From Desulfovibrio sp. UCD-KL4C (lineage in GTDB: Bacteria > Desulfobacterota > Desulfovibrionia > Desulfovibrionales > Desulfovibrionaceae), in contig NZ_VCNC01000001.1 of assembly GCF_006210265.1 (NCBI RefSeq), positions 258,843 through 322,842 of the forward strand: a stretch of DNA of 64,000 nucleotides, read 5' to 3'. Shown in pieces: positions 55,133-64,000 of this stretch; positions within the stretch are counted from its first letter, which is position 1, and each line of letters begins with the position of its first letter. The notes below the pieces were generated by a model, which worked only from the letters and a program-made list of their open reading frames with translations, was not told the origin of the DNA and ran no database searches. Made by a program: the position numbers and the translations under genes.

Positions 55133-56526
55133 TCTAAAGGGCATTGGCCGTCTACCGATCGAGGAAGTTTTATTGTAAATTTCGTTCCAACATCAGGTTT
55201 GCTGATAACATTAAATTCTCCATGGTGTAATTCTTTAACAATAAAGTAGGATATGGATAAACCTAATCCTGTACCATTTCCTACGCCTTTTAATGTATAA
55301 AATGGTTCAAATATTCTACTTCTTACTTCTTCTGTCATTCCCGGTCCGTTATCTTCAATTTCAATTAAGATAGCTGATTCAGCGCAACTAAGTCGTAGAA
55401 TCAATTCAGGCACTGAGTCTTCGGGATAAACTTTTTCAGCCATAGCTTCTGTGGCATTTTTAAGCACATTTAGTAGAACTTGTTGGATTTCGTTTTCAAG
55501 GCAACAGACTTGCGGAAGATCTTCACCGTATTCACGCGTGATTTTAATCTTTTTAAAATCATATTCTTTTGTCAGGTTATAGTCGCTGGAAATCAACTCA
55601 ATAGTTTCATTTAAAAGTTCACTTATTTCGCAGACACAAAGCTGTTTAATTGATTTACGGCTGAAAGTGAGCATGCTTTGTATAATTTTCGAAGCCCTGA
55701 CTCCGGACACAGAAATTGAATTTAACATGCGGTTAACTTTTCTTTTTTTCAAATAGTTACGCATATCATCTAATGAAATGGAGTATTTTTTAGCTGTGGC
55801 GATATTTATTTTGCTGTCAGTGAACATTCTATTATAAATGTTTTGGGATGCTCCCATTATTGCTGAAAGGGGATTGTTTATTTCATGAGCCATTCCAGCC
55901 GCCAGTTCTCCCAAAGAACTCATTTTTTCATTTTGAATCAGTATTTCTTGAGTCTTTTTGCGCATTGAAATGTCGCGTGCAACACCTAAACAATAGCGGT
56001 CTTGATCTTCATTAAAGATGCAAACACAAATTTCAGTTGGGAAAACATAACCATCTTTAGACTTATGATAGCTCTCTATATAAAATGATTTGTCGTCATC
56101 AGCTGTATCGATAAATTCACTCCATTTTTGCAAATTGGTTGTGGTGTCTATTTCATCAATTTTCTTGGTGAGGAGTTCTTTGCGGCTGTAGCCAAGTTTA
56201 TCACACGCTGAGTTATTGGAGTCGATGATTCTCCCCTGTGAATCTGCAAGATAAATGGGGTCAGCAATATTGTTTAGTAAACGAATATATCGTGCATGGC
56301 TTTGCTGTTGCAAGCGGAGGTATTTTTTTATAAACCCATAAATAAGTACTGCCGTAACTAATACATAAAACCATCCTTTGTAGGTTTCTAAACGGATGAT
56401 TGTATTAGTATCTTGTACGAATAACAGCAGAATCTTGTCGGATAAAAGTATCCATAGACAGCCGAAAGCTGCGTAAAGGATTGCTGTTTTTATAGCGATA
56501 ATAGAAAGTTTGATCTCAGCGGTCAC
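55108..56526 (-). CDS. Membrane PAS histidine kinase
   Basis: A 472-residue sensor kinase. Two membrane helices (about 10-30 and 50-66) flank a very short external loop, so the signal is probably sensed by the PAS domain (about 78-190, IADPIYLADSQGRIIDSN). HisKA has the phospho-His in GMAHEINNPLSAIMGA, and HATPase_c has DNGPGM and GNGTGLGLS. No response regulator is next to it. It runs tail-to-tail into the RND gene with a 25-bp coding overlap. Confidence 0.92.
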   Translation of the reverse strand: MTAEIKLSIIAIKTAILYAAFGCLWILLSDKILLLFVQDTNTIIRLETYKGWFYVLVTAVLIYGFIKKYLRLQQQSHARYIRLLNNIADPIYLADSQGRIIDSNNSACDKLGYSRKELLTKKIDEIDTTTNLQKWSEFIDTADDDKSFYIESYHKSKDGYVFPTEICVCIFNEDQDRYCLGVARDISMRKKTQEILIQNEKMSSLGELAAGMAHEINNPLSAIMGASQNIYNRMFTDSKINIATAKKYSISLDDMRNYLKKRKVNRMLNSISVSGVRASKIIQSMLTFSRKSIKQLCVCEISELLNETIELISSDYNLTKEYDFKKIKITREYGEDLPQVCCLENEIQQVLLNVLKNATEAMAEKVYPEDSVPELILRLSCAESAILIEIEDNGPGMTEEVRSRIFEPFYTLKGVGNGTGLGLSISYFIVKELHHGEFNVISKPDVGTKFTIKLPRSVDGQCPLDYFLSKTK

Positions 56527-56624
56527 CAGTTTTCTCCAAACTTGTATGTAAAAACAAATCTTAACTGGAAGTCTAACTCTTATTTATCGTATTATGCAAC
56601 CTTATATAAATTGAATATTATGCC

Positions 56625-56984
56625 TTATCCTCCAGCCAGTTTAACTTTATAGCCTATTTTTTCCAGTTCAATTTTGAGGCTTTGCCTGTGATCACCCTGA
56701 ATTTCTACGACACCATCTTTTATGGTTCCGCCCGTTCCGCATTTTGCTTTCAAGTTTTTTGCTAATTTTTTAAGTTCGTCACCTTTTAAAGGCAGGCCGT
56801 AAATGAGTGAAACTCCTTTGCCTTTGCGCCCCTTAGTCTGGCGTTCAATACGTACGATACCATCGTTTTTAGGTGTATCTTTTTTACCGCAAATACAGCT
56901 TTTTTTAGGCTTGTTGCAGGCTGAGCACATTGTCCCGTGGTCCGTTGAGTATACAAGATTAGAATTTTTTTTGTTTTGAGGCAT
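56625..56984 (-). CDS. SUI1/eIF1-like translation factor (YciH family)
   Basis: A 119-residue protein with a short Cys-rich N-terminus (CSACNKPKKSCICGK, possibly zinc-binding) and a C-terminal SUI1 domain (GVSLIYGLPLKGDELKKLAK, KCGTGGTIKDGVVEIQGDHR). Bacterial SUI1 proteins resemble eukaryotic eIF1; their exact role in start-site selection is not settled. The gene is monocistronic as far as can be seen. Confidence 0.92.
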   Translation of the reverse strand: MPQNKKNSNLVYSTDHGTMCSACNKPKKSCICGKKDTPKNDGIVRIERQTKGRKGKGVSLIYGLPLKGDELKKLAKNLKAKCGTGGTIKDGVVEIQGDHRQSLKIELEKIGYKVKLAGG

Positions 56985-57159
56985 AATTTTATTTGATGGT
57001 CTATGTGGTTAAGGATGAATTTTTCTAAGAGATTAATTCGTTATATCCAGTTTTTCAATATTAATCCTACTTTATTATTTTCTAATTGGGATGTATAAGT
57101 GTCCAACTTTCACAATAAAGTGTTTGTAAAATTAATAAGTTATATTTGTCGAGGAGTGT

Positions 57160-59220
57160 ATGAAATTATATAGAAATATGAGCCTGCGGAATAAAATTAT
57201 GATTCCGGTCGGGACTGTTGTTTTATTGGTCATGGGGATTACGCTTGCTGTGCTGGTCTCAAAATTTCAAGATGTGACTCTTGAAGATGCCAAGAACCTA
57301 GGTGTGGAGATGTCCGCACGGTATGGGCAAACTATCAAGGTTGATTTGGATGGAGCAATGACTTCCGCAAATTCTTTAGCTCACACTTTTGAGGGGCTTA
57401 AGGCGTTTTCAGAGTCACCTGACCGTAATCTGGCTAATGCAATAATCAAGAAAGTTACCGATTCAAATACTGGCATAGAGAGTTCATGGGTTGCTTTTGA
57501 ACCTAACCTGTTTGATGGTAGGGATGCTGACTTTGCAGGAACTCCTAGTGCTGATGAAAAGGGGAGGTATCTGCCATGGGCCAGAATTGGTCAAAGTATG
57601 TCACATACCACAGGTCTTGATGCTCCGTGGTATCAGGTTCCTCTTCAAACTGGCAAAGAGTATCTTGTAGATCCTACAGAGTATAATTTTGACGGAACAA
57701 AAGTTGTTCTTGTTTCAGCATGTATTCCTATAAGAAGCAAAGGAGTTGTTGTTGGTGTTGCCGGAGTTGACATGAGTGTCGCTCATATGGCTGAGTTGAC
57801 AGCATCTATTACTCCATTCGGGACAGGTTACGGTTTTTTGTTAAGCCAATCTGGTAAAGTCGTCTCACATCCTACTAGCAATTACGTAGGTAAGAATATT
57901 AAGGATATCGTTTCTCCTGAAATGTCCCAGCAAATTATGTCTACTATTGATACAGGCAAAACTGCTGTTACGTATTTGAAAAAAAATGGTGAAGAATATG
58001 AGCTGATATTTACACCTTTTGCTGTAGGTACAACTGGAGAAAGATGGTGTCTTGCTGTTGCTCTTCCAATGAGTAAAGTTCTTGCTGCTTCCAATAAAGT
58101 GGTCTGGATATCAGTTTGTATGAGCATCGGTGCCATTTTTATTTTAATTGGTATAGTCTATTTTCTTGCAAGATCTATTGTCTTGCCGATACGTGCAGGT
58201 GTTGCATTTTCACAGCAGATTGCTTCTGGTAATTTGAATGCTTCACTTGAAATTAATCAGAATGATGAAATCGGTCAGCTTGCTTCCGACTTGACTGGGA
58301 TGGGACACAAACTTCGGTCAGTTGTCGGCGATGTTCGTGAATCTGTAGAGCAAGTTGCTTCCGGAAGTAGTGAATTGTCCTCAACGGCTGAAACTCTTTC
58401 TCAAAGTGCAACCGAACAGGCTGCTAACGTAGAAGAAGTTTCGGCTAGTATGAGTCAGATGGCTGCTAATATTATCAGGAGTACTGAGAATGCACTGGAA
58501 ACTGAAAAAATAGCTCGTCGGTCAGCTGAAGATGCTGAGCAAGGTGGAAAAGCGGTAACTCATACTGTTCAAGCTATGCGTCAAATTGCTGATAAAATAT
58601 CTATCATTGAAGACATTGCCCGTCAGACAAACTTACTGGCTCTGAATGCCGCAATTGAAGCTGCCCGTGCCGGTGAGCATGGTAAAGGCTTTGCTGTGGT
58701 TGCGGCAGAGGTCCGTAAACTTGCCGAACGCAGTGGAGAGGCTGCTTCTGAGATTAATGACCTTTCAGCATCAAGCGTTGCTGTCGCAGAATCCGCAGGG
58801 GAAATGCTTAGTAAAATGGTTCCTGATATTCAGCGCACAGCCGAACTTGTGCAAGAAATTGCTGCTGCGTCAAGTGAGCAGAATACCGGAGCTGAGCAGG
58901 TTAATCGTGCGGTAGGCCAGCTTGATAAAGTTATTCAGCAGATCGCCTCTGCGGCGGAAGAGATGTCAGCAACATCGGAAGAGTTGGCTGGACAGGCTTC
59001 TAGTCTGCAGGATGCGATGTCATTTTTTATTGTTGATGAGAATGATGTATATTCTGCAAGACCTGTCAGAAGTGTTGCCCCTTTACGTTCAACTCAGATG
59101 GCAAGACCTATTCATAAAGCACCAGCAAAATTGTTGCCGCAGCCTACACCGACCAGAAAGGCTTCAGGTGTTTCATTAGATATGAGTACCGTAAGTGACA
59201 GTGAATTTGAAAAGTTTTAG
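57160..59220 (+). CDS. Methyl-accepting chemotaxis protein with dCache sensor
   Basis: A 686-residue transmembrane chemoreceptor. Helix 1 (about 10-30) is followed by a double-Cache periplasmic domain (about 40-300; [35 protein letters not shown]). Helix 2 (about 315-337), HAMP, and a long cytoplasmic coiled coil with the CheA/CheW tip [20 protein letters not shown] complete it. dCache receptors often bind amino acids, amines or organic acids; the ligand is not predicted here. The C-terminal 50 residues form a flexible tail. A terminator follows. Confidence 0.95.
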   Translation: MKLYRNMSLRNKIMIPVGTVVLLVMGITLAVLVSKFQDVTLEDAKNLGVEMSARYGQTIKVDLDGAMTSANSLAHTFEGLKAFSESPDRNLANAIIKKVTDSNTGIESSWVAFEPNLFDGRDADFAGTPSADEKGRYLPWARIGQSMSHTTGLDAPWYQVPLQTGKEYLVDPTEYNFDGTKVVLVSACIPIRSKGVVVGVAGVDMSVAHMAELTASITPFGTGYGFLLSQSGKVVSHPTSNYVGKNIKDIVSPEMSQQIMSTIDTGKTAVTYLKKNGEEYELIFTPFAVGTTGERWCLAVALPMSKVLAASNKVVWISVCMSIGAIFILIGIVYFLARSIVLPIRAGVAFSQQIASGNLNASLEINQNDEIGQLASDLTGMGHKLRSVVGDVRESVEQVASGSSELSSTAETLSQSATEQAANVEEVSASMSQMAANIIRSTENALETEKIARRSAEDAEQGGKAVTHTVQAMRQIADKISIIEDIARQTNLLALNAAIEAARAGEHGKGFAVVAAEVRKLAERSGEAASEINDLSASSVAVAESAGEMLSKMVPDIQRTAELVQEIAAASSEQNTGAEQVNRAVGQLDKVIQQIASAAEEMSATSEELAGQASSLQDAMSFFIVDENDVYSARPVRSVAPLRSTQMARPIHKAPAKLLPQPTPTRKASGVSLDMSTVSDSEFEKF

Positions 59221-59238
59221 TTTATTTTAAGCGAACCA

Positions 59239-59280
59239 AAAAAGCATCGGTTAGATTTTATATTCTATCCGGTGCTTTTT
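59239..59280 (+). terminator. Terminator of the chemoreceptor gene
   Basis: AAAAAGCATCGG (59239-59250) pairs with CCGGTGCTTTTT (59269-59280), one wobble, plus an inner TAGA/TCTA pair. The stem ends in a T-run. Confidence 0.85.
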
Positions 59281-59365
59281 TACTGTTCGTTGTTGAAAAG
59301 AATTATTCTTTTTTGTAAAGCAACAGAAGATTGTATTTTAAAATAAACACTAGGGGAGATAATCT

Positions 59366-59749
59366 ATGGGTCAATATAATGATATTTTTACCGATCAGAA
59401 GCTTGAATCTCTTTTTCCGGCTAGCCTGTCTAATGATTTTTTTGAGGCGTTATTCGGAGATGCTGAAGAAGGCAGTTATGATATTGAGCTGGGATATGTT
59501 GGAGACTCCGGTGATACTGTAAATTTTGAATTGCGGCTTAAGCAACGGCCCGGATGTTGCCTTGCATGTAATCTCACTTATGGCTTGCCACAGGTGTTTT
59601 CGCGTCATCCAATCATAAATATTCAAGGGCTTGCTGAAAAAGTAGGCGCGGCAATTGGTAAAAGTGAAAATGTAAGCTGGAAACTAGGTTCTACTCAAGA
59701 GCATAATAGTAAGCTGCATGTTATCCCGTTAATTATTTCTCTTTCATGA
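59366..59749 (+). CDS. Uncharacterised 127-residue protein
   Basis: A small, probably cytoplasmic protein that I do not recognise. It begins with a hydrophilic helical part (TDQKLESLFPASLSNDFFEALFG), then beta-rich segments (YDIELGYVGDSGDTVNFELRLKQ) and a double-Cys motif PGCCLACNLTYGLPQVF. The arrangement of strands suggests one domain, and the CC-x2-C cluster could bind metal. It has its own GGGGAG ribosome-binding site and a strong terminator, so it is likely a single-gene unit. Confidence 0.75.
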   Translation: MGQYNDIFTDQKLESLFPASLSNDFFEALFGDAEEGSYDIELGYVGDSGDTVNFELRLKQRPGCCLACNLTYGLPQVFSRHPIINIQGLAEKVGAAIGKSENVSWKLGSTQEHNSKLHVIPLIISLS

Positions 59750-59780
59750 TCATTGTGAAGTAGTTTTCTTGTTTTTGGAT

Positions 59781-59815
59781 AAAGATACAATCTTACAGAT
59801 TGTATCTTTTTTTTT
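59781..59815 (+). terminator. Strong terminator of the 127-residue protein gene
   Basis: A 13-bp perfect stem, AAAGATACAATCT (59781-59793) with AGATTGTATCTTT (59797-59809), followed by a run of T. Confidence 0.9.
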
Positions 59816-60049
59816 AATAGGTTTGATAATATTTGCTTAACTACTCTTACTTCAAATACTCTTGATAAGAGTAAGTCACTTAAATCAGAATAAGTAAATT
59901 CTCATTTAAAACAATTTAAGAATAGGATGATGTATGCTTTCATTCTTTTTTATCCTGAGGTAAGTGTTTAGAGTATCTTATCTGAGTTTGTTTTGAACTT
60001 TTTTCGAGACAGAAATTTTATAAATGAGGCGCTATTTATAGCAGGTTAA
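59816..60049. other. Upstream region of the NeuB-like gene
   Basis: AT-rich. It contains an 8-bp inverted repeat, TACTCTTA (59842-59849) with TAAGAGTA (59866-59873), which may be an operator or weak hairpin. No gene is supported. Confidence 0.45.
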
Positions 60050-60916
60050 ATGAAACATCCTATATTTATTTCAGAAGTTTCCAGTAATCATGCGTGCGAT
60101 TTAGATCGTTGCTATGAATTCATTGATACATCTGCCCGAATCGGCTGTGACGTGGTAAAGTTTCAGCTATTTAAGGTCAACAAGTTATTTGCACCTGAAA
60201 TTTTAAATAAAAGTGTATCTCATAGAAAAAGAAAAGAGTGGGAACTTCCTGAAAGTTTCATTCCTGAAATTGCGAGCCGCTGTCGAAAAGTCGGAATATC
60301 TTTTTCATGCACTCCGTTTTATCTGGAAGCAGTCGATATTCTTAATCCTTATGTGGATTTTTTTAAAATTGCTTCATATGAATTGCTTTGGAATGATTTG
60401 CTGAAAGCTTGTGCTGTGACCGGTAAACCTGTGGTTCTTTCAACCGGTATGGCAAATATTAAAGAGATTACGAACGCCGTTTCTGTTCTCCGTGAGTCAG
60501 GTTGTTCTGATTTTACCTTACTGCATTGTGTGTCAGGGTATCCTACACCATCGGAGCAGGCGAACTTGTCAGTGATTGATACTTTGAGAAGAGAATTTCA
60601 TTGTCCCGTTGGATGGTCAGATCATACTGTTGAAGAAGGAGTTGTAGCCCGTGCTGTTCATAAATATGATGCAGAAATGATTGAATTTCATCTTGATCTG
60701 GACGAGAACGGGGCAGAGTTTGCGGCTGGCCATTGCTGGCTCCCTGACGCTGCGGATAAGCTTATCAGGAACGTTCGAGTTGCCTTAAAAGCTGATGGTA
60801 ATGGAATTAAAGAACCTGTTGCTGCAGAATTGCCTGATCTAAATTGGCGGGCAGATCCTGACGACGGGTTGCGACCGTTGAGGAGTGTTAGAGAGGGTTG
60901 GAAGATTAAAAATTGA
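60050..60916 (+). CDS. NeuB-like sialic/pseudaminic acid synthase, lacking the SAF domain
   Basis: A 288-residue TIM-barrel enzyme of the NeuB/PseI/SpsE family, which condenses PEP with a hexosamine-type sugar to a nonulosonic acid. Diagnostic parts are FISEVSSNHACDLDR, DVVKFQLFKVNKLFAPE, FFKIASYEL, KPVVLSTGMA, LHCVSGYPTP and GWSDHT. Typical members are about 340-350 residues with a C-terminal SAF (antifreeze-like) domain; this one stops shortly after the barrel, so the domain is missing. It may use a different partner or substrate. It converges on the pseC remnant and the PseB-like gene, in keeping with a surface-glycan role. Confidence 0.87.
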   Translation: MKHPIFISEVSSNHACDLDRCYEFIDTSARIGCDVVKFQLFKVNKLFAPEILNKSVSHRKRKEWELPESFIPEIASRCRKVGISFSCTPFYLEAVDILNPYVDFFKIASYELLWNDLLKACAVTGKPVVLSTGMANIKEITNAVSVLRESGCSDFTLLHCVSGYPTPSEQANLSVIDTLRREFHCPVGWSDHTVEEGVVARAVHKYDAEMIEFHLDLDENGAEFAAGHCWLPDAADKLIRNVRVALKADGNGIKEPVAAELPDLNWRADPDDGLRPLRSVREGWKIKN

Positions 60917-60936
60917 ATTGATTTGATTTCAAAAGT

Positions 60937-61122
60937 AAACATTGCCGCATTAAGTGCTGCAGTTACGTTTGAAACTGTAACAGCATTACTTACACCTATA
61001 TAATTGGCTACGTCGTTTTCAAAATCCGCAACTGTTGATCTTGCTTCAACTCGTCACTGCGATACTTATACAACTGCTGTAATGTCGTATTCATCAATCT
61101 GGTGCTTACTGTGCGGGATCAT
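60937..61122 (-). pseudogene. pseC: Decayed 5' remnant of a PseC-like aminotransferase gene
   Basis: The minus strand from 61122 reads M-I-P-H-S-K-H-Q-I-D-E-Y-D-I-T-A-V-V, then two in-frame stops, then VADFENDVANYIGVSNAVTV and SNVTAALNAAMF. This matches, in order and spacing, the start of PseC-type UDP-amino-sugar transaminases (MIPYxRQxIDEDDIxAVV ... then the SSGTAALH region). Homology ends after about 62 codons, where the convergent NeuB-like gene begins. Its ATG overlaps the PseB stop (ATGA), the usual pseB-pseC coupling. It has stops and lacks the PLP lysine domain, so it cannot be functional. Too broken for standard gene calling. Confidence 0.8.
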
Positions 61123-62099
61123 TTTGTATTGATCAGCTTTAGAAGATCTTCCTTATTTAACCATTGCGTGTTGGTGTCGGAGCTGTATTCAAAGTTCGGA
61201 GGTACTTTTACTCCATTGCTTGTCATCTTTGTTCGTTCAAAAAATCTGTAAGCCGGCTGCTGTACAAAATAATTTTCAAATTCATATGTGTTTACAGCTT
61301 CATTCATAGGGATCATAATTTCATGCATTTTTTCTCCTGGTCGAATTCCCTGAATGTTTATTTCACATTCAGGACATAAAGCTTTGGCAATATCACCAAT
61401 ACTCATACTGGGAATTTTAGGTATAAAAATCTCCCCACCTTGCATAACTTCTAAACTGTTGAGAACAAAATCAATTGACTGTTCTAAAGTTATCCAGAAG
61501 CGAGTCATGTTAGGATCTGTGATATCAATTTTACCGGTTTTTTTAGACTTTAAAAAATATTCAATTATATTGCCTCGACTTGCCAGAACATTACCATATC
61601 GTGCTACTGAAAATCTTGGTCCGTTTAAGCCTGCGTAATTATTTCCGTTTATAAATAACTTGTCGGCGCATAATTTTGTGGCTCCATATAAGTTCATTGG
61701 GTTGGCAGCTTTGTCTGTGCTGATTGTAATTAACTTGGATATTTTTTCATTTATAGCTGCTTCAATGATGTTTTGAGTGCCAAGGATGTTTGTTTTTACC
61801 GCTTCGTAAGGATTATATTCGCACGAAGGAATTGTTCTTAATGCAGCTGCATGGATAACAATATCAATGTTAGAAAATGCCCGCTGAAGTCGTTCTTTAT
61901 CGCGAATATCACCGATAAAATAGCGAAGGCAGGGGTAGTTTTCTGGAGAAAATTTTTCCTGCATTCGTTGCTGTTTGTGTTCGTCTCTACTAAATATGAT
62001 CAGTCTTCGCGGACGATACTGAGTCAGGGCTATTTCAACAAATTTCTGTCCGAATGACCCTGTTCCTCCTGTTAGCAGAACTGATTTGTTATTTATCAT
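61119..62099 (-). CDS. pseB: UDP-N-acetylglucosamine 4,6-dehydratase (inverting type)
   Basis: A 326-residue short-chain dehydrogenase-fold enzyme that begins pseudaminic-acid-type sugar synthesis. It has the NAD(P) motif LLTGGTGSFGQKF and the catalytic region STDKAANPMNLYGATKL, where Met-x-x-Tyr-x-x-x-Lys serves as the active Tyr/Lys pair. RYGNVLASRGNIIEYF follows, and RPGEKMHEIMI is the family end motif. Its start overlaps the GH57-like gene (ATGA) and its stop overlaps the pseC remnant (ATGA), so an operon is evident. Since the transaminase partner is broken here, its product must be used by another enzyme elsewhere or its role has changed. Confidence 0.9.
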   Translation of the reverse strand: MINNKSVLLTGGTGSFGQKFVEIALTQYRPRRLIIFSRDEHKQQRMQEKFSPENYPCLRYFIGDIRDKERLQRAFSNIDIVIHAAALRTIPSCEYNPYEAVKTNILGTQNIIEAAINEKISKLITISTDKAANPMNLYGATKLCADKLFINGNNYAGLNGPRFSVARYGNVLASRGNIIEYFLKSKKTGKIDITDPNMTRFWITLEQSIDFVLNSLEVMQGGEIFIPKIPSMSIGDIAKALCPECEINIQGIRPGEKMHEIMIPMNEAVNTYEFENYFVQQPAYRFFERTKMTSNGVKVPPNFEYSSDTNTQWLNKEDLLKLINTK

Positions 62100-64000
62100 A
62101 ATTCTTTCTCCTCAATATATGGTTTAATACTAAACCCGGTGGAAAAATTATATTTTGATCCTTCATAGGCTGTCTGCAAACTTGTTTCATCCATCTCTTG
62201 CATGGAGAAAAAGACTCTTACAAATGGTGATGGATTCGCCTGTCTGCATTTTACCATGCCTATGAATGCATGTTCCGCAACCAGAGGAGTTATTTCCAGA
62301 GCTCTTTCAGCTCCTCCCAAAATAACCTTTGAGTCAGTCATTCCGAAAGCCTGCGATGATGAAACAAGAAAAGAAACATGGTCGCTGTGGTCAAATGTGC
62401 AGCCGTTCAGAGAATATTTTTCCATTCTACCACCATTTGAAACCGCAAAAAAAAGTTTGTCCGGTTTCATTGTCCCTGTCAGCAGTGTTACATGTCCTAT
62501 CCGCATAAAGCCACGTGGTGGAGCATTTAAAGAAAAGTTATATAAGATATCAATTTGCTGTTTGTCTCTGTAAACTTTGACAGCTTTTTCAAGTGACCCT
62601 TGGTATAGGTCCATTGAGCACGATATTGTGGTAAGATGTTTATTTTTATAAATTATTGGGGTGACTTTTGCTAAATCTGTATCTTTAGGAATACCGGGGC
62701 CTTCCATAATTATATGCCCAGAAAAGAAATCAGCTCCGAGATCAATATCTTTAAAGTAGCCGTGGCCGAGTGTACCAAAAGAAGGATAGCGGTTATGTGC
62801 AGAGAAGGCTGCCTTATGGATTGCTAAACCTTTTGCTGTGTTTAGAGTGATTGAGACTGAAGGTGTTTCAACATTTAGCATCCTACCTCGCATGGCTGCA
62901 GGTAATCCTTTCACTTCAAGGGTCGGTTCCCGTACAATCGCTCCGTGTTCTTGAGCGAGTTCAGCTAGGTTGTTTAATGCTGCTTTGTATCGTTCACTGG
63001 TAATATGTGTTCTGAAATCGCTTGACCAGCAGAAGCAGAGTTTCTTCCATTTTTGCTCTGATGAAGAATAATCTTCGTCTTTTTTTTCAAATTTGGCCGT
63101 AACCGCGCGACAAAGTGAGTTCAGATAGAAGTCATTTCTCCCGCTCACAGCCCATCTGGTAATATTGTACTTGCTTTGTTTTTTTACCGGTACCGGTTGC
63201 TCTGCAGAGTTGAGAGATAAATTTTTTCCTGCAAGCGGCTTGTCCAAATCATTTAAGACTGAAGACGGAAGATGAAAAGTATGTTTTTTATTTTGGAGTG
63301 TTTTAAAGGCTAGTAGAATAAGATTCCATTCGCTCTCTGCATCTTGAACAGCTTCCTCCCTATAGCGCTGAGGGCGGAAATCAAAAATTTCTGTGTCATT
63401 CCCATAAATTGGCAACCAACCGTCATCAATTCCTATGTCCTCAATATATTCAATATATTCGGATAGATCTAGTTCTTTATGAGCAAGCCTTTGCAGTTTC
63501 TGGAAGACCATGGATCTACTCCAGATGACAGGGATGGATTCGCCCTCTATCCCCATGGCGCGTTGCGGAAAATGTTGGATGGTATCATCCCAGTTTGAAA
63601 AGCGGGCTGGATTATCGTAATCCATAAACACGCCTTTATACCCAGCTTCAAGATAATGGGTTACAAGACCTGCTGACCATGCCTGCTCATTTATTAGAGC
63701 TATTTGAGGTGAAATACCTAAAATTTCTTTATAAATTTTATTACCGATGTGTAGATTAGCTTTGTTCACTGACGATGGCACAAGTGGGCCGATTATCTGA
63801 CCGTAGCCGCTTCCAATGAATTCACATTGCCCTGAGTGAAGCAGGGCGTGAAATTTTTTGATCCACTCAGAGTCTATACTTTGTATTATTTCAAGAGTGA
63901 TTGCGGATGCTTCAATGCCTAAAGGAAGTCCGTTTTTTTCGATAAGACTGAGCAACGGCCAGTAGCAACGTTTGATTACTTCATGCCTGTGACATTCAGG
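62096..64000 (-). CDS. GH57-like glycosidase/polysaccharide protein, 5' end beyond window
   Basis: A large protein, at least 634 residues here; the frame stays open to the right edge, reading HRHEVIKRCYWPLL before the apparent start at 63955, so that start is internal. The N-terminal part resembles glycoside hydrolase family 57 (H-R-H-E start, LIEKNGLPLGIEASAITLE, INEQAWSAGLVTHYLEAGYKGVFMDYDN). A long C-terminal region is less conserved and rich in beta strands. Enzymes of this family act on alpha-glucans or glycan polymers. With PseB it probably belongs to a surface polysaccharide or flagellar glycan operon. Catalytic residues were not assigned. Confidence 0.75.
   Translation of the reverse strand, partial: PECHRHEVIKRCYWPLLSLIEKNGLPLGIEASAITLEIIQSIDSEWIKKFHALLHSGQCEFIGSGYGQIIGPLVPSSVNKANLHIGNKIYKEILGISPQIALINEQAWSAGLVTHYLEAGYKGVFMDYDNPARFSNWDDTIQHFPQRAMGIEGESIPVIWSRSMVFQKLQRLAHKELDLSEYIEYIEDIGIDDGWLPIYGNDTEIFDFRPQRYREEAVQDAESEWNLILLAFKTLQNKKHTFHLPSSVLNDLDKPLAGKNLSLNSAEQPVPVKKQSKYNITRWAVSGRNDFYLNSLCRAVTAKFEKKDEDYSSSEQKWKKLCFCWSSDFRTHITSERYKAALNNLAELAQEHGAIVREPTLEVKGLPAAMRGRMLNVETPSVSITLNTAKGLAIHKAAFSAHNRYPSFGTLGHGYFKDIDLGADFFSGHIIMEGPGIPKDTDLAKVTPIIYKNKHLTTISCSMDLYQGSLEKAVKVYRDKQQIDILYNFSLNAPPRGFMRIGHVTLLTGTMKPDKLFFAVSNGGRMEKYSLNGCTFDHSDHVSFLVSSSQAFGMTDSKVILGGAERALEITPLVAEHAFIGMVKCRQANPSPFVRVFFSMQEMDETSLQTAYEGSKYNFSTGFSIKPYIEEKEL

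Noticed and set aside
1-64000. CRISPR arrays, tRNA/rRNA genes, insertion sequences
   Set aside because: No regular repeat-spacer series, no cloverleaf-like or rRNA-like stretches, and no transposase or integrase frames were recognised by eye; a dedicated RNA search was not possible.

Overview
The window looks like chromosomal DNA of a moderately AT-rich, probably marine, anaerobic sulfate-reducer-like bacterium of the Desulfovibrio group. This is inferred from gene content, not from a marker gene. The pointers are two O2-sensitive glycyl radical enzymes with their activases, a choline microcompartment locus of the kind known from Desulfovibrio, an NhaB-type Na+/H+ antiporter, the ablA/ablB pair for the osmolyte N-epsilon-acetyl-beta-lysine, a SUI1-type factor, and many sensor kinases, PAS proteins and sigma54 activators. 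I found no rRNA, tRNA, CRISPR array, insertion sequence or phage gene.

Layout. 1-5.0 kb: the 3' end of a polar amino-acid ABC ATPase, a glycerophosphodiester phosphodiesterase, a YibE/F membrane protein, a secreted alkaline phosphatase and a small YeaQ/GlsB-like membrane protein. 5.0-12.8 kb: a shell-less glycyl radical diol/glycerol dehydratase operon on the minus strand (HbpS-like protein, dehydratase, activase), divergent from a PocR-domain histidine kinase and NtrC-type regulator that probably control it. 12.8-32 kb: a full choline-degrading microcompartment locus. On the minus strand are a MerR regulator, a DMT transporter and an 88-residue partner. On the plus strand are about 19 genes: CutC and CutD, two aldehyde dehydrogenases (one without its catalytic Cys), PduL, alcohol dehydrogenase, a PduS-like Fe-S flavoprotein, EutJ, a EutP GTPase, two unassigned proteins, and eight shell proteins (hexamer, trimer, permuted and pentamer types). 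Two divergent promoters carry nearly the same MerR-type dyad inside an over-long spacer, so enzyme/shell and transport genes are probably induced together. 32-37 kb: a very large CHASE4/PAS hybrid kinase with a stand-alone receiver, its 3' end only 6 bp from the choline operon's last gene.

37-50 kb: aspartoacylase, NhaB, an unusual PEP-synthase-like phosphotransferase overlapped by a dual-specificity phosphatase/YkgJ fusion, ablA-ablB, a PAS-LuxR regulator, a 90-residue orphan, a GNAT acetyltransferase and a sigma54 activator lacking a receiver. 50-57 kb: cupin, RND efflux pair, PAS histidine kinase and SUI1 factor. 57-64 kb: a dCache chemoreceptor, a 127-residue orphan, a NeuB-like synthase without its SAF domain, and a surface-glycan operon (GH57-like protein, PseB-like dehydratase, and a decayed, previously hidden pseC remnant).

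How the choline locus should work: CutD activates CutC, which splits choline into trimethylamine and acetaldehyde. Acetaldehyde is disproportionated inside the shell to acetyl-CoA (CutF-like) and ethanol (alcohol dehydrogenase), and PduL turns acetyl-CoA into acetyl phosphate for ATP synthesis. Two trimers with a PduT-type cysteine plus the PduS-like protein suggest an electron path across the shell. The least explained parts are the cysteine-less aldehyde dehydrogenase, the MerR-controlled transporter/88-residue pair, and the phosphotransferase/phosphatase pair at 40.2-43.7 kb.
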